Source: Pseudoalteromonas sp. MSK9-3
Lineage (GTDB): Bacteria; Pseudomonadota; Gammaproteobacteria; Enterobacterales; Alteromonadaceae
Assembly: GCF_003590335.1 (NCBI RefSeq)
Contig: NZ_MIET01000007.1
Coordinates: 1 to 64,000, forward strand
Direction of reading: 5' to 3'
Length of the DNA: 64,000 nucleotides
Below the pieces are notes generated by a model. The model was not told the DNA's origin. It saw nothing but the letters and a program-made list of their open reading frames with translations, and did no database searches. The position numbers and the translations under genes are program-made. Below, one piece after another: positions 27,343-36,935 of the stretch; position 1 is the first letter of the stretch, and every line of letters starts with the position of its first letter.

Positions 27343-29505
27343 ATGGGCCGTCGTATTATGCTGATCCCTATCTCTACAGGCGTAGGGTTAACCTCTATAT
27401 CTGTAGGTTTAGTGCGTGCACTGGAACAAAAAGCCGTTAAAGTTAATTTCTTTAAGCCGATTGCACAACCACGTAAAGAAGATGAAGGCCCTGAAAAGTC
27501 CACCGTTATCGTACAACAGGGCTCGACTATACAGCCACCTACACCATTTGCACTAAGCTACGCAGAACAAATGATTGGTGACGGTAAAGGCGACGATTTA
27601 CTTGAAGAAATCGTCGAACGTTTTGAGAGCGCTATAAACGACGATGAAGTTGCCATTATTGAAGGGATGGTGCCTACCCGCCTGCAACCCTATGCTGGGC
27701 GAGTCAACCGTGAAATCGCACAAACGCTCGGGGCAGATATTGTGTTTGTCCTCACCCCAGGTAACGACAATAACAGTCAATTAGAAGATAGGTTAGAAAT
27801 TGCGTCTGGAAACTACGGTGGAGTCGACCATAGTCGTGTATTGGGCTGTATTTTTAACAAAGTAAACGCCCCGCTTGACGAAGAAGGCCGTGCACGTGCT
27901 GATCTTGTTGATCAACATAAGCCTGAAGAACTTGAGAACGAAATTAACCGTTTAGCTTCATTGCCTATTTTCCGTAAACATCCGTTCAAATTACTGGCGA
28001 CGATCCCTTGGGATTTTGACCTCGTTGCCCCACGAGTCGTTGATTTAAGTAATTACCTCAACGCCGAAGTAATGAACGAAGGCGATATGGCACATAGACG
28101 CCTACGTCGTGTGACCTTCTGTGCTAGAACAGTATCAAATATTCTTAACCACTTTACCCCGGGTGCACTGCTTGTTACACCGGGTGACCGTTCCGACATT
28201 TTAGTGGCCGCATGTCTATCAGCAATGAATGGTACAAAACTAGGCGCGATTTTACTCACTGGTGGCTTTAAGCCAGAACCTAGGATCATGAGTCTATGCG
28301 AACAAGCAATGGCAACGGGTTTGCCCATTCTTGCAACCGAAGCTGATACATGGCGTACCTCTTTGCTACTGCATAATTTTAATATGGAAGTACCCAGTGA
28401 TGATGAACAGCGCATTGATAAAGTGAAGCAACACAACGCCAATCATATAGATTCAGACTGGTTAGATAGTTTGGCTCAAGGGGTCGCAAAAACACGTAAA
28501 TTATCACCACCAGCATTTAGATACCTACTGACTGACTTGGCAAGAAAAGCGAATAAAACCATTGTACTACCTGAAGGTAACGAGCCCAGAACAATCAAAG
28601 CTGCTGCAATATGTGGTGAACGTGGCATCGCTAAAACAGTTTTACTAGGTGAACGCGAAGAGATAGAACGTATTGCATTACAGCAAGGGGTTGAACTGAA
28701 TGAAAATGTGACCATTCTTGAACCTCACCAAGAAATTGAGAATTATATTGCTCCAATGGTTGAACTTAGGAAAAACAAAGGGTTAACAGAAGTCGTCGCA
28801 GAAGAGCAATTGCAAGACAACGTGGTACTTGGCACCATGATGTTAGCCCAGTCTCAAGTCGATGGGTTGGTTTCTGGTGCGGTCAACACGACGGCAAATA
28901 CCATACGCCCTCCCCTACAGCTGATAAAAACAGCACCAGGCTCATCACTTGTCAGTTCGGTATTCTTTATGCTGTTACCAGATCAAGTACTGGTTTATGG
29001 GGACTGTGCTATTAATCCAGATCCGACAGCCGAGCAACTTGCAGACATCGCAATTCAATCAGCAGACTCAGCCGCGGCATTTGGTATTGAACCACGTGTT
29101 GCAATGATTAGCTACAGTACCGGCACGTCAGGACATGGTGCCGATGTTGAAAAAGTACGCCAAGCCACGGAGCTTGCTCAGCAAAAGCGTCCTGATTTAG
29201 ACATTGATGGACCCCTGCAATATGATGCTGCAATTATGGAAAATGTTGCGCAAAAGAAAGCCCCAAACAGTAAAGTGGCAGGTAAAGCGACCGTATTTGT
29301 GTTCCCTGACTTAAATACCGGTAATACAACGTATAAAGCCGTACAGCGAAGCGCAGATCTGATCAGTATTGGTCCTATGTTACAAGGCATGCGTAAACCT
29401 GTGAACGACTTAAGTCGCGGAGCCTTAGTAGATGATATTGTTTATACTATTGCGTTAACGGCTATCCAAGCCCAGCAAATTATAGAGTCAGACTCTCAAG
29501 CGTAA
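27343..29505 (+). CDS. pta: Phosphate acetyltransferase (long form)
   Basis: Acetyl-CoA + phosphate to acetyl phosphate + CoA. 720 residues, the long Pta form. There is an N-terminal P-loop-like/DRTGG regulatory part ([11 protein letters not shown] near the start), followed by the C-terminal catalytic PTA_PTB domain (about 390-715) with [19 protein letters not shown] and [12 protein letters not shown]. The ATG at 27343, with GGAG at about 27331, is preferred to one 13 codons upstream inside ackA. Co-transcribed with ackA. Confidence 0.96.
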   Translation: MGRRIMLIPISTGVGLTSISVGLVRALEQKAVKVNFFKPIAQPRKEDEGPEKSTVIVQQGSTIQPPTPFALSYAEQMIGDGKGDDLLEEIVERFESAINDDEVAIIEGMVPTRLQPYAGRVNREIAQTLGADIVFVLTPGNDNNSQLEDRLEIASGNYGGVDHSRVLGCIFNKVNAPLDEEGRARADLVDQHKPEELENEINRLASLPIFRKHPFKLLATIPWDFDLVAPRVVDLSNYLNAEVMNEGDMAHRRLRRVTFCARTVSNILNHFTPGALLVTPGDRSDILVAACLSAMNGTKLGAILLTGGFKPEPRIMSLCEQAMATGLPILATEADTWRTSLLLHNFNMEVPSDDEQRIDKVKQHNANHIDSDWLDSLAQGVAKTRKLSPPAFRYLLTDLARKANKTIVLPEGNEPRTIKAAAICGERGIAKTVLLGEREEIERIALQQGVELNENVTILEPHQEIENYIAPMVELRKNKGLTEVVAEEQLQDNVVLGTMMLAQSQVDGLVSGAVNTTANTIRPPLQLIKTAPGSSLVSSVFFMLLPDQVLVYGDCAINPDPTAEQLADIAIQSADSAAAFGIEPRVAMISYSTGTSGHGADVEKVRQATELAQQKRPDLDIDGPLQYDAAIMENVAQKKAPNSKVAGKATVFVFPDLNTGNTTYKAVQRSADLISIGPMLQGMRKPVNDLSRGALVDDIVYTIALTAIQAQQIIESDSQA

Positions 29506-29515
29506 GTCTAAATTA

Positions 29516-29553
29516 GCCAAGCGTTAAAAAGGTTTTAATTTTTTGCGCTTGGC
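29516..29553 (+). terminator. Possible terminator after pta
   Basis: GCCAAGCG (29516-29523) pairs with CGCTTGGC (29546-29553), with an inner TTAAAA/TTTTAA stem. There is no T-run after it. Confidence 0.45.
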
Positions 29554-29592
29554 TATACTATTAACTTAATTAGTGTTTATAGAGCTTACGGG

Positions 29593-29973
29593 ATGTCAAA
29601 GCAAACCTTACAATTGCTCAACCAAGACTTCACCATTCACAGCCTCGACTGTGATGACACTATTCCGGCGGCTGTCTTAAACGCTGAGATATTTTTTATC
29701 GCAAAAACAGATGAAGAACTCTCGATTGTCTGCCCAAGCCAAATAAAAATGAATAGTTTTGCTGCTGAAAAACACTGGCGTGCCTTAGAAGTCGTCGGCC
29801 CTTTAGGTTTCTCACTTACTGGGATCATGGCCGATATTTCTGGCGTGCTTGCTAATGCTAATATTTCCATATTCGCCATGTCGACCTACGACACCGATTT
29901 TATCTTAGTCAAAGAACAACAAATAGATGTGGCAATTCAAGCACTCAAAAAAGATGGTTATATGGTACTTTAA
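29593..29973 (+). CDS. ACT-domain protein (COG3603-like)
   Basis: 126 residues, a tandem of small ligand-binding ACT-type folds. The C-terminal half (GPLGFSLTGIMADISGVLANANISIFAMSTYDTDFILVKEQ) has the classic ACT pattern, as in the regulatory half of aspartokinase. There is no catalytic part, so it is a free-standing sensor or partner, probably of an amino acid. It lies 2 bp before the EIIA-like gene, so the two are translated together, after ackA-pta. Confidence 0.8.
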   Translation: MSKQTLQLLNQDFTIHSLDCDDTIPAAVLNAEIFFIAKTDEELSIVCPSQIKMNSFAAEKHWRALEVVGPLGFSLTGIMADISGVLANANISIFAMSTYDTDFILVKEQQIDVAIQALKKDGYMVL

Positions 29974-29975
29974 AA

Positions 29976-30479
29976 ATGCAATTTTCCCCTGTTATATCTT
30001 ATGCGCCGATTAACTCAATTGACCAGCCTTTACTGCATTTAGCGAGTCCATTTAGCGGTAAAGTCGCTCCCCTCAGCAGTCACCCCGACCCTTTATTTTC
30101 ACAAGGGATGTTAGGCCGAGGAATTTGCGTACAATTGAGCAACTTTAAAATCGTTTCACCTGTCCATGGCACAATAGAACAAATAAAACAGCATGGCACC
30201 GAATTCATCATCTCAGCGCAAAATGGCCTTAAAATACTGGTGAATATACGTATTCCTACTGAGTATTCTGCCCCCCAATATCAAACCTTTAATACCTTTG
30301 GTAAAACCACCATACAACAAGGTGAGTTGCTTGCTTATTTTGACATTCCCGCCTCTGTCACCCCAGCAATTGGATCGGTAATACTCATCAATGCAGAAAA
30401 ACTGGGACCATGTTATTATCCATTAAAACAAGTAAGTGCAGGGCAAGATCCGCTCGTAACACTTACTAAATCTGAATAA
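29976..30479 (+). CDS. EIIA(Glc)-like protein lacking both phospho-site histidines
   Basis: 167-residue protein with the fold pattern of glucose-type PTS EIIA (ASPFSGKVAPLSSHPDPLF..., ...SPVHGTIEQIKQHG..., PAIGSVILIN). Aligned to E. coli Crr, the two active-site histidines are replaced: the H75 position is Thr75 and the H90 position is Asn90 (KILVNIRIPT in place of ELFVHFGIDT). It therefore cannot be phosphorylated in the usual way or pass phosphate to sugar. It could be a non-enzymatic regulator that keeps EIIA's protein-binding surface. Start ATG is 2 bp after the ACT gene. No EI, HPr or EIIBC genes are nearby. Confidence 0.78.
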   Translation: MQFSPVISYAPINSIDQPLLHLASPFSGKVAPLSSHPDPLFSQGMLGRGICVQLSNFKIVSPVHGTIEQIKQHGTEFIISAQNGLKILVNIRIPTEYSAPQYQTFNTFGKTTIQQGELLAYFDIPASVTPAIGSVILINAEKLGPCYYPLKQVSAGQDPLVTLTKSE

Positions 30480-30500
30480 TTTTATGAATAAGGCCTGTTT

Positions 30501-30848
30501 ATGACCATCATGTACGGTATTCCAAACTGCGACACTATAAAAAAAGCCAAAAAATACCTTAATGATAAAAACATCGAGTTTACTTTTCATGACTACAGAA
30601 AAGACGGTATTTCTGCAGACCTTATTGATCAGTTCTTTTTACAACTTGGGTGGGAAAACGTTTTAAACAAGCGTGGCACAACATACCGAGCACTCACAGA
30701 TGAACAAAAAAGCACTTTAAATGAAAGTTCTGCAAAACAATATTTGCTCGATGCACCTGCAATGATCAAACGGCCAATCGTGATACACCAAAACAGCTAT
30801 TATTTAGGATTTAAGGCTGCACAATATGACGAGATTTTTACCTCATGA
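30501..30848 (+). CDS. yffB: ArsC/Spx-family protein, YffB type
   Basis: 115-residue thioredoxin-fold protein. It has a single N-terminal Cys in [15 protein letters not shown], and the C-terminal MIKRPIV matches the conserved cis-Pro region of the family. This is the YffB branch, which normally sits before dapE, as here (4-bp overlap with dapE). A role in arsenate reduction is not implied; YffB proteins bind glutathione and have no proven function. Confidence 0.88.
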   Translation: MTIMYGIPNCDTIKKAKKYLNDKNIEFTFHDYRKDGISADLIDQFFLQLGWENVLNKRGTTYRALTDEQKSTLNESSAKQYLLDAPAMIKRPIVIHQNSYYLGFKAAQYDEIFTS

Positions 30849-31987
30849 ATGACGCAAACGTTAGCCCTGTTATTGCACTTGCTCAAGCGTTAATACAGCG
30901 CCAATCGGTCACACCAGAAGATGCAAACTGCCAGTCGCTAATGAACCAACGACTACAAAAGCTTGGCTTTAACATTGAAGAACACTTCTTTGTTGATACC
31001 CTCAATACCTGGGCACGTAAAGGCCATAGCCAGCCACACTTCTGTTTTGCAGGGCATACTGATGTGGTCCCTGTAGGTGATGAAGCCGCATGGCAATACC
31101 CTCCATTCTCAGGCACTATCGAAAATGACATGCTACATGGGCGCGGTGCAGCAGACATGAAGGGCTCGCTTGCAGCCATGGTTATCGCGACCGAGCGCTT
31201 TGTCCAAAAGCATCCTGATCATAAGGGGTCAATCTCATATTTGATCACTTCTGATGAAGAAGGTCCCTTTATCAACGGCACAACCAAAGTCGTCGATTTA
31301 CTCGAAGCTCGTAATGAGAAAATTGATATGTGCTTGGTGGGTGAACCATCATCGCGAAACACGTTAGGAGATGTAGTAAAAAATGGTCGCAGAGGTTCTT
31401 TAACGGCACACTTAACGGTCAAAGGAAAACAAGGCCATGTTGCGTACCCCCACCTAGCCACTAATCCGATTCATAAAGTCGCGCCATTTATAAATGCTTT
31501 GACTGAAACCGTTTGGGACAATGGCAATGACTACTTTCCAGCGACCAGCTTACAGGTGTCAAATATTGCTGGCGGTACAGGTGCTGGCAACGTTATTCCC
31601 GGCGACGTATACGTACAGTTTAACTTTCGCTTCAGTACACAGGTCACGGCTGATGAGCTGAAAAACCGAGTTCATAACTTATTAAGCGACTTTGATCTAG
31701 AGTACAATATTGAGTGGATAGTAAACGGCTTACCATTTTTAACAGAACCAGGGCCTTTATTAGATGTTACCTTAGAGGCAATTAAAGAGGTAACAGGTAT
31801 TCAAAGTACCCCTGAAACATCTGGTGGCACCTCTGATGGACGCTTTATTGCACAAACGGGCTGTAAAGTTATAGAGCTTGGTCCACTCAATGCCACCATC
31901 CACCAAGTGAACGAATGTGTAAGCACAGACGATCTCGATAAGCTCGCATTAATTTATGAACGAATCTTGGAAAAACTACTGACCTAA
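30845..31987 (+). CDS. dapE: N-succinyl-L,L-diaminopimelate desuccinylase
   Basis: Zinc enzyme of lysine and meso-diaminopimelate (cell wall) synthesis: hydrolyses N-succinyl-LL-DAP to LL-DAP and succinate. 380 residues. The metal ligands are in [38 protein letters not shown] and the C-terminal [10 protein letters not shown]. Overlaps yffB by 4 bp and the next gene by 1 bp (TAATG), so it is part of a tight operon. Confidence 0.96.
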   Translation: MNDANVSPVIALAQALIQRQSVTPEDANCQSLMNQRLQKLGFNIEEHFFVDTLNTWARKGHSQPHFCFAGHTDVVPVGDEAAWQYPPFSGTIENDMLHGRGAADMKGSLAAMVIATERFVQKHPDHKGSISYLITSDEEGPFINGTTKVVDLLEARNEKIDMCLVGEPSSRNTLGDVVKNGRRGSLTAHLTVKGKQGHVAYPHLATNPIHKVAPFINALTETVWDNGNDYFPATSLQVSNIAGGTGAGNVIPGDVYVQFNFRFSTQVTADELKNRVHNLLSDFDLEYNIEWIVNGLPFLTEPGPLLDVTLEAIKEVTGIQSTPETSGGTSDGRFIAQTGCKVIELGPLNATIHQVNECVSTDDLDKLALIYERILEKLLT

Positions 31988-32679
31988 TGCCTCAGCAAAC
32001 TTTTGATACAGATTTAGCCAATATCGCCTGTGGGTTAATACAAACCCACTTGTATGACTACCAAGGTACTTGGTTACATAAAGACATTGTTAGTGACTTT
32101 GATAAACTTAAAACTAACGCGATGAATGCAGGTTTTGAGTTATCTATTGCATCAGCCTACCGGGATTTCGAGCGTCAAATGCGTATTTGGAACGGAAAAT
32201 TTCAGGGTGAGCGCACGGTCTTAGACAAGCTAAATAAACCGATTGATTTATCACAGCTCAACGAGCTTGATAAGTGTCATGCAATTATGTTGTTCTCAGC
32301 ATTACCAGGCGGAAGTCGACACCACTTTGGCACCGATCTCGATGTATACGCGGGTAACTTTTTAAAACCGGGCCACAAACTACAATTAGAGCCTTGGGAA
32401 TATCAAATTGATGGTCCTTTTTATGAATTTAATAACTGGCTAGATGAAAACTTGGCATCATGTGGCTTTTATCGACCTTATGCACAATACAATGGTGGAG
32501 TGGCCGCTGAACCATGGCATATTAGCCACATCAACACTGCAAAACACCTTAACGACGCGCAAAATATCGATAATCTAAGCAATGCAATAAGTCAATTTGA
32601 GGTAGCTGGTAAAGACACTATCTTAGCTAATTTATCAGACTTGCATGCACGTTACATACGCAATATATCTTTACCCTAA
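31987..32679 (+). CDS. M15-family peptidase (D,D-carboxypeptidase-like)
   Basis: 230 residues. The VanY/M15B zinc site is present: GSRHHFGTDLDVYA (His, Asp) and a final EPWHIS (His). The upstream SAYRDFERQMRIWNGKF motif is typical of the family. Enzymes of this kind trim the last D-Ala of peptidoglycan stems. There is no signal peptide, so it may act in the cytoplasm on muropeptides or be exported by another route. Its start A is the last base of the dapE stop, linking it to cell-wall precursor synthesis. Confidence 0.85.
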   Translation: MPQQTFDTDLANIACGLIQTHLYDYQGTWLHKDIVSDFDKLKTNAMNAGFELSIASAYRDFERQMRIWNGKFQGERTVLDKLNKPIDLSQLNELDKCHAIMLFSALPGGSRHHFGTDLDVYAGNFLKPGHKLQLEPWEYQIDGPFYEFNNWLDENLASCGFYRPYAQYNGGVAAEPWHISHINTAKHLNDAQNIDNLSNAISQFEVAGKDTILANLSDLHARYIRNISLP

Positions 32680-32688
32680 ATATGGCAA

Positions 32689-33534
32689 TTAGGTGCGTTT
32701 TTGTTTTAAATACACACCTACCGAAACTAAAATTACTGCCGCACACACAGCTTGAATTAGACTAATTGATTCACTTAGCAAAATAAAGCCAAGGAACAAC
32801 GTAATAATTGGCACTGTCAGTTGTAATGTTGCTGCTGTATCGGCTTTTAGCCATATTAAGCTTTGATACCACATGACATAGCCTAAGCCAGAAGTAATTG
32901 CACCACATATTATGGCTAAGACAGCACCGTACCATGTAAATACCATGGACGGTGTAAACAGCAGTATTATTGGCACAAACAAGCTACATTTGATAAAGCT
33001 ACCTGCGGTACTTTGCGTTGCCCCTTGTCCTCGCTCGCTGAGCGTTGCGCCATGTAAACTATATGCCCCCCACCCCAATCCACTGATCATCATAGCCACG
33101 ACAGCAGGCCAACTTATATCTGATACAACGGGGTTTAATAGAACACTCAAACTTATCAAAGCAACAACTAATGCACCCCACTGGACACCCGATAGTCGCT
33201 GACCAAGAAGCAATCCCCCAACCACCATTGTTAAGGTTACTGATGTAAACAGTATTAAAGCGCCAAATCCGGCATCTAATGCTGTATAGGCAAGACTAAA
33301 ACCAACAAGGTACATGAGTAATGTGATAGCACCATACCAACTACCATAACCAGACAGCTTCCTAACGCTTTTCTCTGATGCGATTAAGATAACTGCAAGC
33401 ATAGCAGCACCACTGGCCAATCTCAGTCCGGTATAGGTATACTCATCGAGTAATTGAGAATTGATCACGTATCGCGTAAATAGTGAGTTTAAGGCAAAAC
33501 ATACAAGTGCACATACCAGTATCAAATATCGCAT
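32689..33534 (-). CDS. DMT-superfamily (EamA) transporter
   Basis: 281-residue inner-membrane protein with ten predicted segments in two EamA repeats of about 135 residues each. The second half has the typical ...LQLTVPIITLFLGFILLSESI end. The substrate is unknown; family members export amino acids or other metabolites. Convergent with the M15 gene and alone on its strand. Confidence 0.85.
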   Translation of the reverse strand: MRYLILVCALVCFALNSLFTRYVINSQLLDEYTYTGLRLASGAAMLAVILIASEKSVRKLSGYGSWYGAITLLMYLVGFSLAYTALDAGFGALILFTSVTLTMVVGGLLLGQRLSGVQWGALVVALISLSVLLNPVVSDISWPAVVAMMISGLGWGAYSLHGATLSERGQGATQSTAGSFIKCSLFVPIILLFTPSMVFTWYGAVLAIICGAITSGLGYVMWYQSLIWLKADTAATLQLTVPIITLFLGFILLSESISLIQAVCAAVILVSVGVYLKQKRT

Positions 33535-33774
33535 ATCATGATGCCTATTAGAAAAGCGCTACGTTCATATCAATCGTGTTCCGTATCAAGTCTGTTTTTT
33601 TACATAGAAATAAAAGACTAATATATTGTTCACACCGTGATTAATACAAGATTTATCACACAGGAAGGACCCGCTATGCAATGACTTACCTAAAAAGCAT
33701 TATCTTCCAAGGTAAATCATTTGCAACAGCCCACAGGGGGTATCATCAAAGAGCAAATCAGCTACAAGACCCGA

Positions 33775-34992
33775 CTATGACTGTCGATAACCATCAAAGA
33801 AGTATTTAATTCTTTGCATTGCAGGTTCAAGTTCATCTTTATGAGGTAAGAAGACCAATCTAAAGTGATCTGGCTTCGGCCAATTAAAGGCTCGCCCAGG
33901 TACTAACATGATTTTCTCTTCGCGCAGTAAATCAAGCATCATTTGCTCATCATTGGATACGTTAAACTTCGCTAAGTCTATTTTTGGAAAGGCATAAAGC
34001 GCGCCTTTAGGCTTTACACACGTAATACCATCAATCGCATTAAGGCCTTCTGTTGCAATATTGCGTTGCTCATACAACCGGCCACCAGGCAAAATCAAGT
34101 TATCAATTGACTGTATTCCACCAAGCGCTTGTTGAATTGCAAACTGAGCGGGCACGTTCGCGCATAATCGCATTGAGGCTAACATGTTAAAACCAGTAAT
34201 AAGATCACTCATAGCACTGATTTTTCCACTTAGGATCATCCAGCCCATACGCAATCCTGCTGCGCGATATGACTTAGCTAATCCATTAAATGTGATAACA
34301 GGAAGGTCATCACACATCGCCGCAATTGACGTATGCTCTATATCGTCATAAATGATCTTTTCATAAATCTCATCACTCAGTAATAACAGGTTATGCTCGC
34401 GCGCGATATCAATGAGCCCTTGAAGCAACGCCTTATCATAAACTGCCCCTGTGGGGTTATTCGGGTTGATCAAAACCAATGCCTTAGTGCGAGAGGTCAC
34501 TTTAGCGCGAATGTCTTCCAAGTCAGGAAACCAATCTTGCTCTTCATCGCATAAGTAATGTACTGGTGTCCCACCAGCCAATTTTACTGATGCTGTCCAA
34601 AGTGGGTAATCGGGTGCAGGAATTAACACTTCATCACCGCTATCAAGCAATGCTTGCGTGGTCATTTGGATGAGCTCACTCACTCCGTTGCCAATGTAGA
34701 TATTATCAACATTAATATTCGGTAAGTTTTTTTGTTGGTAATGCTGGTAAATAGCGACTCGTGCTGAATATAGCCCTTTGGAATCGCAATAACCTTGCGC
34801 CGCATGTAGGTTACGAATAATATCGCGGTGCATGTCTTCAGGCATATCAAAGCCAAACACGGCTGGATTACCTATGTTAAGTTTTAGGACTTTTAGCCCT
34901 TCGTCTTCCATTTTTTTTGCTTGATCAAGCACAGGACCACGAATGTCGTAGTACACCCCATTTAATTTATTGCTTTTTGTTAGTTTAGACAT
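33775..34992 (-). CDS. alaA: Glutamate-pyruvate aminotransferase AlaA
   Basis: PLP enzyme, 405 residues: pyruvate + glutamate to alanine + 2-oxoglutarate. It follows E. coli AlaA closely (SNKLNGVYYDIRGPVLDQA, NIGNPAVFGFDMP, AQGYCDSKGLYSAR). The PLP lysine lies in FNGLAKSYRAAGLRMGW. I use the ATG at 34992, with GAGGGAG just before it; an ATG 5 codons upstream lies over that site. The HPt gene lies 94 bp upstream on the same strand. Confidence 0.95.
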   Translation of the reverse strand: MSKLTKSNKLNGVYYDIRGPVLDQAKKMEDEGLKVLKLNIGNPAVFGFDMPEDMHRDIIRNLHAAQGYCDSKGLYSARVAIYQHYQQKNLPNINVDNIYIGNGVSELIQMTTQALLDSGDEVLIPAPDYPLWTASVKLAGGTPVHYLCDEEQDWFPDLEDIRAKVTSRTKALVLINPNNPTGAVYDKALLQGLIDIAREHNLLLLSDEIYEKIIYDDIEHTSIAAMCDDLPVITFNGLAKSYRAAGLRMGWMILSGKISAMSDLITGFNMLASMRLCANVPAQFAIQQALGGIQSIDNLILPGGRLYEQRNIATEGLNAIDGITCVKPKGALYAFPKIDLAKFNVSNDEQMMLDLLREEKIMLVPGRAFNWPKPDHFRLVFLPHKDELEPAMQRIKYFFDGYRQS

Positions 34993-35086
34993 TAATTTCT
35001 CCCTCATTCGGCTTTAGAATAGCCTAAAAGGCATTCTAATAACCAGAGGGAGCTTGCACTTTTTGGTAGGTTTATTTATCGCTTAG

Positions 35087-35437
35087 CTACAGAGAAGCTT
35101 TAGAAGAGAGCCATTGTAATAATTGCGCTTTTGAGCCTGCAACTTGTGCAGATAAACACGCCACATTCTCTTGTACAGATTGCGTGTCTTCATTTATCAA
35201 ACCTTGCTCAATTGCACGAGCCGCATTACTCAAACTCATCGCACCAAATTGTGCTGCGTTTGATTTTAAACTATGCGCATGACGTATTGCATCTTGGTTA
35301 TTAGACGTCAACGCCATTCTCAATTCATTTTCGAGTCGTTCAAACTCATCACAACAAAAGGTCAGCGTGTCTTCAAACTGCTCACCCAAAAGTGATTGCA
35401 TACCTTCTAAGGCGTCTTCATTAATAGTTACATTCAT
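35087..35437 (-). CDS. Stand-alone HPt phosphotransfer protein
   Basis: 116 residues from the ATG at 35437, preceded by AAGGG. It is a four-helix bundle whose helix carries the phospho-His in IRHAHSLKSNAAQFGA (the HAHSLKSNA signature). It has no receiver or kinase domain, so it shuttles phosphate between a hybrid kinase and a response regulator encoded elsewhere. The hybrid kinase at 243-2924 has its own HPt and so need not be its partner. A longer reading from a TTG at 35497 is less likely. Confidence 0.85.
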   Translation of the reverse strand: MNVTINEDALEGMQSLLGEQFEDTLTFCCDEFERLENELRMALTSNNQDAIRHAHSLKSNAAQFGAMSLSNAARAIEQGLINEDTQSVQENVACLSAQVAGSKAQLLQWLSSKASL

Positions 35438-35550
35438 AACAATCCCTTCGTCTTGTTTGTTACTTGTAATGCTAGTCAATTCAGTAACTATTAGCAAAAC
35501 AATTCGCGATATATGGTACTATTTGCCTAGGTTTTATCCACGAGTAGCTC

Positions 35551-36147
35551 ATGAAACGTTTACAATGCTCCAACTGTACATACCCACTCACAACGTGTGT
35601 TTGTAAATACCTTCAGGAACCGATTAAAAATAGAACTAGAATCATCATTTTGCAACATCCTGATGAAACAGAATTGGCAAAAAATACCGTGCGGTTATTG
35701 ACTCTGCAATTATCAAATATAGAAGTCTTTGTGGGTGAGTCACAACAAGATTTTATGCAGTTACAGTCGCAGCTTAATTTAGCAACCTGCGCATTGTTGT
35801 ATCCATCAGAACATGCGGTAACAACAGATGCCTTATCAGACTCAGAGCATATTATAGAAACTTTGCTGGTTATTGATGGGACATGGAAAAAAACCAATAA
35901 AATTTTAGCACTCAATACATGGCTAAAAACACTCCTTGCCGTGAGCTTTAAAGATATTCCCCAAAATAAATATACCATTCGTAAGGCTGAACAAATATAT
36001 AGCTTGTCCACCCTTGAAGCCGTGGGGCTTTTTCTAACCCACCAAGAACAGGTAGACTCACAACCTTTGCTATTACTATTAGACGGCATGATAGAAGAAC
36101 AAACAAAGTTTATGCCTGCACATGTTAAGGCTAGATATCAGAGATGA
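35551..36147 (+). CDS. tapT: DTW-domain tRNA-uridine aminocarboxypropyltransferase (TapT-like)
   Basis: 198 residues. An N-terminal zinc cluster (CSNCTYPLTTCVC) is followed by RTRIIILQHPDE and the variant DTW motif DGTW in LVIDGTWKKTNKI. DTW enzymes such as E. coli TapT (YfiP) add an aminocarboxypropyl group from SAM to U47 of tRNA to give acp3U. Assignment of the exact site is inference. Overlaps the following HEWWH gene by 4 bp. Confidence 0.82.
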   Translation: MKRLQCSNCTYPLTTCVCKYLQEPIKNRTRIIILQHPDETELAKNTVRLLTLQLSNIEVFVGESQQDFMQLQSQLNLATCALLYPSEHAVTTDALSDSEHIIETLLVIDGTWKKTNKILALNTWLKTLLAVSFKDIPQNKYTIRKAEQIYSLSTLEAVGLFLTHQEQVDSQPLLLLLDGMIEEQTKFMPAHVKARYQR

Positions 36148-36935
36148 AAGTGACACGCTTGAGCAAAGGGTTTCGTCGCCACGGCCCTGATTATCGATTT
36201 GGTGATCAGGTTGATTTCGATGAAGTGCGTGATACATTTGGTTTTTGTACCATTTCTATCGGCCATTGGGTTACTAAAAATGAGCGATTCCTCAGCGCTA
36301 ATTTAGTCTATGATGCACTGGCTGATTTGGCGCAAATTCTTAACATTCCACCAAAGGCTATCGGCTTAAGAGGTACTCTCAATTTTTCTTTTGGCACCGG
36401 CGGTCAACTTGGCGTACAAGCACATTATAATAGTGCGTCTCGCACTTTAGCACTGGCTAAAAATGCGGGTGCAGGCGCCATCGCACACGAATGGTGGCAT
36501 GCATTTGACCATTATATTTGTAAGCATATGTTCACGTCATCTTCAGCTCACGGGTTTGCATCTAGCTACTGGTTAAGTAACATACAAACTAAGTTACATC
36601 CCTTAAACACCATACTCAGTGAGTTTTATAAAGCATGTTTATTAGATTCCACCACAACCAAGCCCAGTGTTTACTTTAATAACGCCGTTAAGCTAGACAA
36701 AGAATACAAACAGCTCTATTTCAGTAAACCTGAAGAGCTGACTGCCCGAGCATTCGAAGCATGTATCGCATATTATGCCGATATACGGAACGAGTTCTTG
36801 GTTAGTGGTGTCATTAATAGTGATCTAGAAAAAGCCGGAGGGTTTCCTTGCCCGTTACTTCGCCCTCAACTCTCTCAGCATGTGTTTAAATACTTTAACG
36901 TATTAGGTGCTGCTTTACATCATCAGCGCGGGTAG
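36144..36935 (+). CDS. HEWWH-motif protein (CLCA_X-like family)
   Basis: 263 residues, cytosolic by appearance. The notable motif is AIAHEWWHAFDHY (about residues 113-125), an HExxH zinc-site motif. The same HEWWHA pattern is seen in large polyvalent phage-associated proteins. I recall this neighbour of DTW genes being labelled CLCA_X family. The N-terminus is conserved-looking (SKGFRRHGPDYRFGDQVDF). Start overlaps tapT by 4 bp, so they are co-expressed. The 3' end overlaps the convergent EAL gene by 41 bp. Function unknown. Confidence 0.7.
   Translation: MKVTRLSKGFRRHGPDYRFGDQVDFDEVRDTFGFCTISIGHWVTKNERFLSANLVYDALADLAQILNIPPKAIGLRGTLNFSFGTGGQLGVQAHYNSASRTLALAKNAGAGAIAHEWWHAFDHYICKHMFTSSSAHGFASSYWLSNIQTKLHPLNTILSEFYKACLLDSTTTKPSVYFNNAVKLDKEYKQLYFSKPEELTARAFEACIAYYADIRNEFLVSGVINSDLEKAGGFPCPLLRPQLSQHVFKYFNVLGAALHHQRG

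Noticed and set aside
30501..30848. ArsC-family gene as part of arsenic resistance
   Set aside because: It is the YffB branch, coupled to dapE and 18 kb from the ars operon; not a true arsenate reductase.
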